This document shows, piece by piece, positions 58,180-64,000 of a stretch of DNA of 64,000 nt. The notes beneath the pieces were generated by a model, which saw only the letters and a program-made list of their open reading frames with translations, was not told the DNA's origin and did no database searches. Each line of letters opens with the position of its first letter. Position 1 is the stretch's first letter. A program made the position numbers and the translations under genes. The stretch lies in assembly GCA_900491605.1 (NCBI GenBank), contig UESW01000050.1:62001-126000 (forward strand), in the 5' to 3' direction. The DNA is from Calamus simplicifolius. Its lineage: Eukaryota; Streptophyta; Magnoliopsida; Arecales; Arecaceae.

Positions 58180-58882
58180 TAGGTCCTCCCAGTCGATAGT
58201 TATCGGAACACGGCTCCAATGGGGGCCCCCTCGTGGAGGGTCCTGCCCCCCGTGGCCATCATCGCCATTACCTGGCGCTCCAGTAGACCCCCTTCATTTT
58301 CAGAAGCCATCCTACTATCCTAAATTTCGGGAGGTCAATAGGAGAAGTGATTAACGATGGCATCCCCCATCCGTATTTAAACTACTTCTGGCGGGTATTT
58401 CGATTGCCCGAGCTATCAACTCCAATGTCACTATCACGGAAACTCGCCACGCGTCACCGCCTTGGTGGGTGCTCACAGGAAATGAAGAGTCGCGCCCCCT
58501 CGCCGAAGAGGATCAATAAATAGCAACGAGGCGCTCGAGAGGCGCCCCCATCTTGGGATCAGACTCCTTTCGATCTGCCGGACTCCTCCGAACTAAATAT
58601 CCTCGAAATAACATGGAAAAAGGAAAAAGGTACATAATAGAGATAAAGGAAATTTTTAAATTTCATTGAAGTCTTCTATAGACGGCCAACGAAGAGAAAG
58701 ATAATACAAAATCTGAACCAGCCCTCAGTTATCAGGGCACGGGCCCGACCTCAGGGGCATCGCGGCCGGCACTGGAGAAACGTGGCTCGGTCCGCCTGCT
58801 TCGGAGATGACTGATCGATGAGCCTCGGGCGTCCCTGCATCACTCGGATGGCTCTCCCCCTTTCGATCATCTACACCCGAGT

Positions 58883-61833
58883 CTACAGCTGCATCAGCCC
58901 CAGGAGGGCATCTACGTCAATATCCGAGACCTCTTCATATTCGGTCTTTGCTGATAACTCGGTCCTAGGGGTTCGCACGTCATGACCCTCCACCTCAAGG
59001 AAAGAGAGGTCCCATTCTGGGTGCTCCCGAGATATCTTGGCTCGGACCTCCTCCACGCCGAGCTGGAACGCCTCAGCACAGGTCGCGTCCTGTTCGCCCC
59101 GAAGCATGGCGAGTTGCCTTTCAGGCTCAGCAACCTGACTTCGAAGTGAGGCGACTTGCTTCTCGATCTCAGCGACCTGACCTTCGAGTTCCAAGCTCCT
59201 CCGGCGGCTCGACGCCAGCTCTCCTTGCAGGGTCTCTAATCGACTTTGGCCCTCTAGTTTCGCCTTCTCAATTTGTAAGCACAGGATTAGTCGGTGCAAC
59301 AATGAGAAAATAAGGGAAGTTAAAAAGATAATATCATACCTCCCCCTCCTACCAGGCTATTCTCTCATTAATTTCTCGACCTCGCCAAAGGCCCCAGCTT
59401 ATCGGCCTTGACCTGCTCGATCCTATCCTTGAGGTCATTGATTCTCGACTGCCTATTTTAGCTTCTTCCCTGGACTGGGAAAGCTCATCGTCGAGCTTGG
59501 CTATTTTGTCCTGGTGCCATTTGATCCTATCATCCCTGGCAATGACGCAATGTTGTAGCTGCCGGATCTTCTCCTCTATCTCGCCGAGCATTCTATTCAG
59601 GCACTTCTCTCTTCGGCAGCATCTTTCCTTAGCCTGTCCCGCTCTCGTCAAACTGTTTCTTAACAGTTTCCATTTCTCCAGCATGCCTAGATCTAATTCG
59701 CAACAGCTCCGAGCATGCTTCGTCATACCTCAGCCGGAGCTCATGTAGCTCCTTAACTTCGAGCCTCAACCTGGACGCTTCGTCGAGGGCGGCCTGATGC
59801 AATCCCCTCGCCTTCACCAAGTTCTCGTTGGCGATGTCCAGAACTCGTTCGAGCTTATCAGACGCCTCCATCGCAACCAGAGCTCGGCGCTGACTCTCTT
59901 GGCCTGGACACTGGCCCCTGTTGCCAGGTTCAAGCGCTAGCATAGCGCCCTGGTGATCAAAGCGCTCTGTGAAACAAAACACGAGTAAGAAAGCACAATC
60001 AAGCCAACCAGAAGGCACCCATTACTCTGGAACAAAACTCACCCAGGAGGCGTAAGACCTAGTGAGCTCCATAAGGGCGAAGTTGTCGATCTTAGGGAGG
60101 AGGTGGACATCCTTCGCTACATTCCGCTGACCAAATGCGGCATCGATGAGATCCAGGTCCGCAAACTCATTCGCCGAGGGACTCGCGCTTGGTACAATGC
60201 CGACCTCATTAGGGCAGCGAACGCCGCCTCGATGGCCAGGTCCAAACTACCAGGCTGCACATCCGAGGTACCAATCCGGACCATCTCAGACTGAGAAGCC
60301 TTCAACTCTGGCCTCCCTTAGCAAAATTTTGGCCTGGGATTCCTCGGATACCTCAGCCAGCCCAGGCGCCAATATCCCCAAAGCCTCAGTGGGAGAAGCT
60401 TCAGTTGGAAGATTCTTATCTTGTTCTCCCCCCTCGTCCAAGGGTTCTTCCTCAATCACCAGCATCTGCTCCTCCCCCACGGGCTCCACCAAAGCCTCGA
60501 TCCTCTCACCAGCTCCTCCAACCTCTTCAGGAGGAAGCTCTCCAGCAGGAGACTCCTCTCGAGCCCCCGCTACTGTCGGCCCAACATCACCGCTCCTTAA
60601 TCCCTCCGAATGAGGCCCTTCGACTGTAGGCTCATCCTGAGCCTCGACTACAATCGCCCCCTCCATTTCTCCCGCCGAAGCTAGAGACATTTTCTCGCTT
60701 GGGGAGGAAACCCTCAGGATACCGCCTCTACCGAATCTGGCAACAACTTATCTCCAGAAGAGGGAACTGTCGGATAGGCCAACGAGCCTCGTCCGAGCTG
60801 TCCACTATCTCCACCACCGAAGGACAAGGGATCTCAGCGATCCTCCCTGAATCCTCCACTCTCTGCTCCTCCGTCTTGGCTATAACTTCTTCCCCCAACT
60901 GAGAAAATCCCTCTCTCACCGTCGACGCTCCCACCTTTCCTTTCTTCGGTGACAAGGAGCGCGGGCCAACCTTGGCTCGCCCGGCCTCCGGCGAGCACTC
61001 TTCGGAAAGGCGAACCTTCTTCTCAGACTTGCATCTTTCCCCACTATCGGTCTCTCTTGGGCATTTGCCCAACTCCTTTATACGGCCCGCCAGCGCAGAT
61101 CTCTTGGCTGCAAGCACAGTGGGCGAACAATCAAACGAGATATACTTGCTCGAATGAAATCAATAGAAAGGAAGAAAAGGAGAGGACTTACCTTGTGTGT
61201 CGATGGGGCTAAGCCCGGTGTGAAAAGAGCCTCCTCCGACAGTAAGTCATTAGCCGAAAACACTCGGCCGTCACGAAGGACCTCTAGATCCTCTTTCTCC
61301 TGTTCGGATAGAGCTGGATGCACTTCCATGTCCCTAACAAAGTTACCCCATCCCCACGAAAGTCGAAGCCGATGTTCCCCTCGGCAATGAAAAATCGAAC
61401 CTTCCACTCCTTTATGGACGACGGCTTATCCGTTATCATCTTGAACGATCTCTGAGGTCCGATATAGGACCACTCCAAGTTCCTCCCAGACATCGGATAG
61501 TAACAAGCATGAAACAGGGAAGAGTGGCTGTTACCTGAACCTAGCTACACATCGAGATAAACCCGATGATACTGCGCCAGCTGTTAGGAGCCACCATTGT
61601 TGGGCAGATGTTGTAAAACCTCATAATCTCATTCACCAGGGGTGAAGGGGAAACCGGAGGCCTGCCTTCAGGCTATCTTCATAAAGAAAAATCCCATGCT
61701 CCAGTTCCTGCGAGACCTTGTGCTCGGGTTCCGACAATCGCAAAAGGATATCCGAGGGAATGCCATACTTCTGGCGTATTCTCCCCAAGTCCTCGGCAAC
61801 AATCTCTGAAACAATGTCGCTGGGACTCACCAT
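58883..61833 (-). pseudogene. antisense ORF of the Tat element (gypsy-type transposon protein plus coiled coil)
   Basis: On the minus strand from 61833, MVSPSDIVSEIVAEDL is followed by KYGIPSDILLRL and LYEDSLKAGLRFPLHP. This is the plant 'putative gypsy type transposon' domain (Pfam Transposase_28). It continues in shifted frames with WKVRFFIAEGN at about 61390-61420 and an acidic, Pro/Glu-rich middle (60286-60690). A long coiled coil follows at 59629-60018, 59349-59726 and 58883-59302 (for example LETLQGELASSRRRSLELEG). Such antisense genes are known in Tat elements (Retand, Grande) but their role is unsettled. Here it is broken by frameshifts, though some breaks could be introns. An upstream minus segment at 61843-62124 may be the N-terminus. 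Confidence 0.65.
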
Positions 61834-62225
61834 GCTGCTAGGTCAAAAGGGACACCGAATGGGGTCACAGAAGAAGCAGGGGAACGAAATCCTCCAAAAA
61901 GAAACGAGAAAGCATTGTAAACAGGAATGGCGCTGCTTCGACTTCGCTTTTCCCAAAAGAAACCACTTCAAAAGGAAGATAAGGCATCTCAGCCAAGGTA
62001 CCCAGAACCGCCATCGTGGGCACCGTGAAAATCGGGATTTGCTTTTGCTACGTGGCACTTCCTCGACCGTTGTCCCTAAGTAACGACGGATCCATCCTAT
62101 AAGGGCAGGGCGGCCGCGCGACATTAATTAAGGCATCATTACGCAGGCTGTCAAATCTAGATCCCTCCATCCGGATCGTGCCACCTGGGGCTATACTCCC
62201 TACGTCCGAACCTACGCTTCGAACT

Positions 62226-62240
62226 AGGGAGTCGGGGATG
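62226..62240 (+). promoter_or_regulatory. polypurine tract of the Tat element
   Basis: AGGGAGTCGGGGATG directly precedes the 3' LTR TGTTGAGGG at 62241. It is a purine-rich tract with two pyrimidine breaks, acceptable for a Tat element. Confidence 0.6.
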
Positions 62241-63169
62241 TGTTGAGGGATAAAATGCCATTGCATTGATAACCATGCAAGGGGTTAGGATCAGCCCTGA
62301 CTCCCACTTGCTGCGCGGTGCCCGCAAGAAATGAGCCAACCATTATACCTCGGTGGATCGAGGCGCCTTAGCCCCTCGGCTAACCAAGGATTCTCCGGGT
62401 ACAGATTACGTTTCTATCTCTCGGTCCTAAGCCGAGCTATCCATGTGTCTCGGTCCTGGTCCAAACAATCCCTATTTCTCGCTCTAGCCGAGCGATCCCT
62501 ATCTCTCGGCTTTAGCCGAGCTATCTCTATGCCTTTCCATAGTTCGGCGGATCAGGCCGATCTCTGCGCCTCGGCCTGACCGAGGCACTCAGGCACCTAC
62601 CTCTGCGGAACCACGATGACCGAACAAGGATCCACATAGGCAATCATACCTATACAACGGAAACGACCTAGAGCCTATATGATCGCTGAATCTCAAAGCG
62701 TCAGATAGCCCCTTTTGGCCGTCGATCCTCTAACTAACCGGATACGGATCCTACCGGCCTCACAACAGCCTGATTCGAATCAGCCTCGAATCTCAACAAC
62801 TTCCAGACCTCCTATGACGCACCTAAAAAATCAGATGATCGCCTATAAATAGCACAGTCCTAGATTCTCCAAGATAAAGGCATTCCTGATGCACTCTCAG
62901 CATTACTCTCATTCTATCTCTGCTCACCCCTTTCCGCTATTAACGTTTTGCTCGGAGCTCCCAAAAGGCCACCCTGGAGGGACTCTTCAGCGATAGCCTT
63001 TTCCATATTTGTTCGTTGTTGATCTCCGCTGACTTAAGCGTCGGAGGGTCTTCGCAGAGGGCCACCCCAGCGCCTCTCGCGTGAGGACTGTTTTGCAGGT
63101 CCGCCCAGGAGGGAGCCCAATCTGAAGCTCGATCGCGCCCGAGTCGAAGAACGGATTCCAGCAATAACA
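62241..63169 (+). repeat. 3' LTR of the Tat element
   Basis: 929 bp, matching the 5' LTR but lacking the 54-bp tandem units and neighbouring sequence. TATAAATAG is at 62844-62852. The end reads GCAATAACA against GCAACA in the 5' LTR, and the CAACT target duplication follows immediately. Confidence 0.9.
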
Positions 63170-63174
63170 CAACT

Positions 63175-63362
63175 GAAAATGATTAACCATATATATAGGG
63201 AAGTGTCTCTAAATTCTTAAGTTTGCCCCTAACTCTTACAAGTGAAAACTCCACTTGCTTACCATGTGACAAATTAAGTCGTCCAACAACAAATGATAAT
63301 TAGAGCATTTCAGCTTTGCAACTCTAATAACCTTAGAGTAAAGTAGTTTTCACATTATATAT
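63175..63362. other. spacer before the second MULE copy
   Basis: About 190 bp of AT-rich DNA continuing the pre-insertion sequence of 48118-48373. Nothing recognised. Confidence 0.5.
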
Positions 63363-64000
63363 GGAAAAGTCTTTGTACATCGCCCCCGGTGCAGCAAGGC
63401 CTGCTGCACCGCCTTTCTGATTGGTCCACATGAGCCTACGTGGATGACGATGCCGGGCGGTATGGCCCTGCTACAATGTAACCTTTTGAACGTGATGGGC
63501 ATTTAAAGCAGTTCGCCTTTTTTTTAAATTAGCGTGCGGACGAAAATGCCCTTTCCCTCCATCCTAGCTCCATTTTACGTTGGATTTTATCTGTGCAAGA
63601 AGAACTCTTTCTTCCCCCTGGCTCTGGATTTCGGAAGCATCATCGGAATTAGTTGAGCACGAACCATCGCCCTCGCTCTGAGACTCCGGTCGAAAGAAAA
63701 TATTTCAGCTTCGAGGCTGGAATACCTGGCTACTGGAGTCTTTGTACAAAAACTTCTGGAGGAAATGTCGTCCGCAGCACGAAGTAAAAAGTCCTTCCCA
63801 CTTCTTTGTAAAGCTCCTTTATTACACCAACTATTTTTTCTGGTTAGAGTTAGTTAATGCGTCACCAAACCGTTTAATGCGCGGGTAACTTCTTTAGAAC
63901 AAAACAGTTGACATTCTGGGAGTCATAACTGTTTAGAGTTTACTATTTTGTAAGCACGAATGTCATAACTGTTTTAACTAGGATGTTATACCTCATGAAC
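63363..64000 (+). mobile_element. left end of a second Mutator-like element copy, cut by the window
   Basis: GGAAAAGTCTTT at 63363 repeats the MULE terminus. The following 640 bp are colinear with 31106-31870: the hairpin ggtgcagcaaggcctgctgcacc (63390-63412), gatgtaac-like and catttaaa blocks, a shared ctcctttattacaccaact (63807) and the first GTGTCATAAC-like motifs near 63960. It is more GC-rich and diverged from the first copy, so it is an independent insertion. The transposase, if present, lies beyond the window. Confidence 0.8.

Larger units (their letters stand above)
48374..63169 (+). mobile_element. Gypsy element, Tat lineage, 14.8 kb
   Basis: LTRs at 48374-49574 and 62241-63169 start TGTTGAGGG. 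The element is flanked by a perfect CAACT duplication (48369-48373 and 63170-63174). Order is PBS, gag, protease, RT, RNase H, a second RNase H, integrase, an 84-bp tandem array, and then about 6 kb with long antisense open segments. Dual RNase H domains and antisense ORFs before the 3' LTR are known Tat-lineage traits (RIRE2, Retand, Grande, Ogre relatives). All open frames are broken, so it is not autonomous as read. Confidence 0.93.

Noticed and set aside
1..64000. search for CRISPR arrays, tRNA or rRNA genes and organelle insertions
   Set aside because: None seen by eye; the tandem repeats found have transposon or microsatellite explanations.

Overview
This window is plant nuclear DNA. 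It holds one interpretable host gene, a six-exon cyclin T gene of about 15 kb, inside a thick layer of nested transposable elements. The gene's residues match the plant cyclin T (CYCT1) family. Its first exon is very GC-rich at third codon positions while later exons are not, a gradient typical of monocots. The retroelements (Sirevirus-like Copia, Tat-lineage Gypsy, L1 LINE with RNase H, FAR1-type MULE) are plant types. A palm-like monocot is my best guess, but the species cannot be fixed from sequence alone.

Layout. (1) 604-5297: a Gypsy-type solo LTR (target duplication CTTTG) split by a non-autonomous LTR element at 1717-5207 (target duplication AGAAG). Two MITE-like elements follow (5357-5600 and 6154-6509). 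(2) 7840-22875: the cyclin T gene on the + strand, with exons 7840-8372, 8498-8579, 15068-15202, 17134-17309, 22612-22757 and 22844-22875, coding for 367 residues. Intron 2 (6.5 kb) carries an antisense solo LTR at 10910-11865. (3) 22876-24580: 3' flank with a degenerate tandem repeat. (4) 24593-30476: an L1-clade LINE with poly(A) tail and 12-bp target duplications, full length but with broken frames. (5) 31106-48117: a Mutator-like element with TIRs of about 220 bp, a decayed FAR1/FHY3-type transposase and an irregular array of a GTGTCGTAA-like motif. It was invaded by a Gypsy fragment, and that fragment by a complete Copia element at 36454-46449. (6) 48374-63169: a 14.8-kb Tat-lineage Gypsy element with gag, protease, RT, two RNase H domains, integrase, an 84-bp tandem array and a long antisense ORF region. 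(7) 63363-64000: the left end of a second copy of the Mutator-like element, cut by the window end.

How the parts relate. The cyclin T product is expected to pair with a CDKC/CDK9-type kinase and act on the RNA polymerase II C-terminal domain. The transposons are independent parasites. All coding regions I could read in them carry frameshifts or stops, so none looks autonomous as given. Insertion order can be read from nesting: MULE, then Gypsy fragment, then Copia on the right; Gypsy solo LTR, then non-autonomous LTR element on the left. I saw no tRNA, rRNA, CRISPR array or bacterial-type gene. The least explained structures are the GTGTCGTAA-like array in the MULE, the GAGTCGAC arrays of the Copia element and the 8-bp repeats flanking the intron 2 solo LTR.
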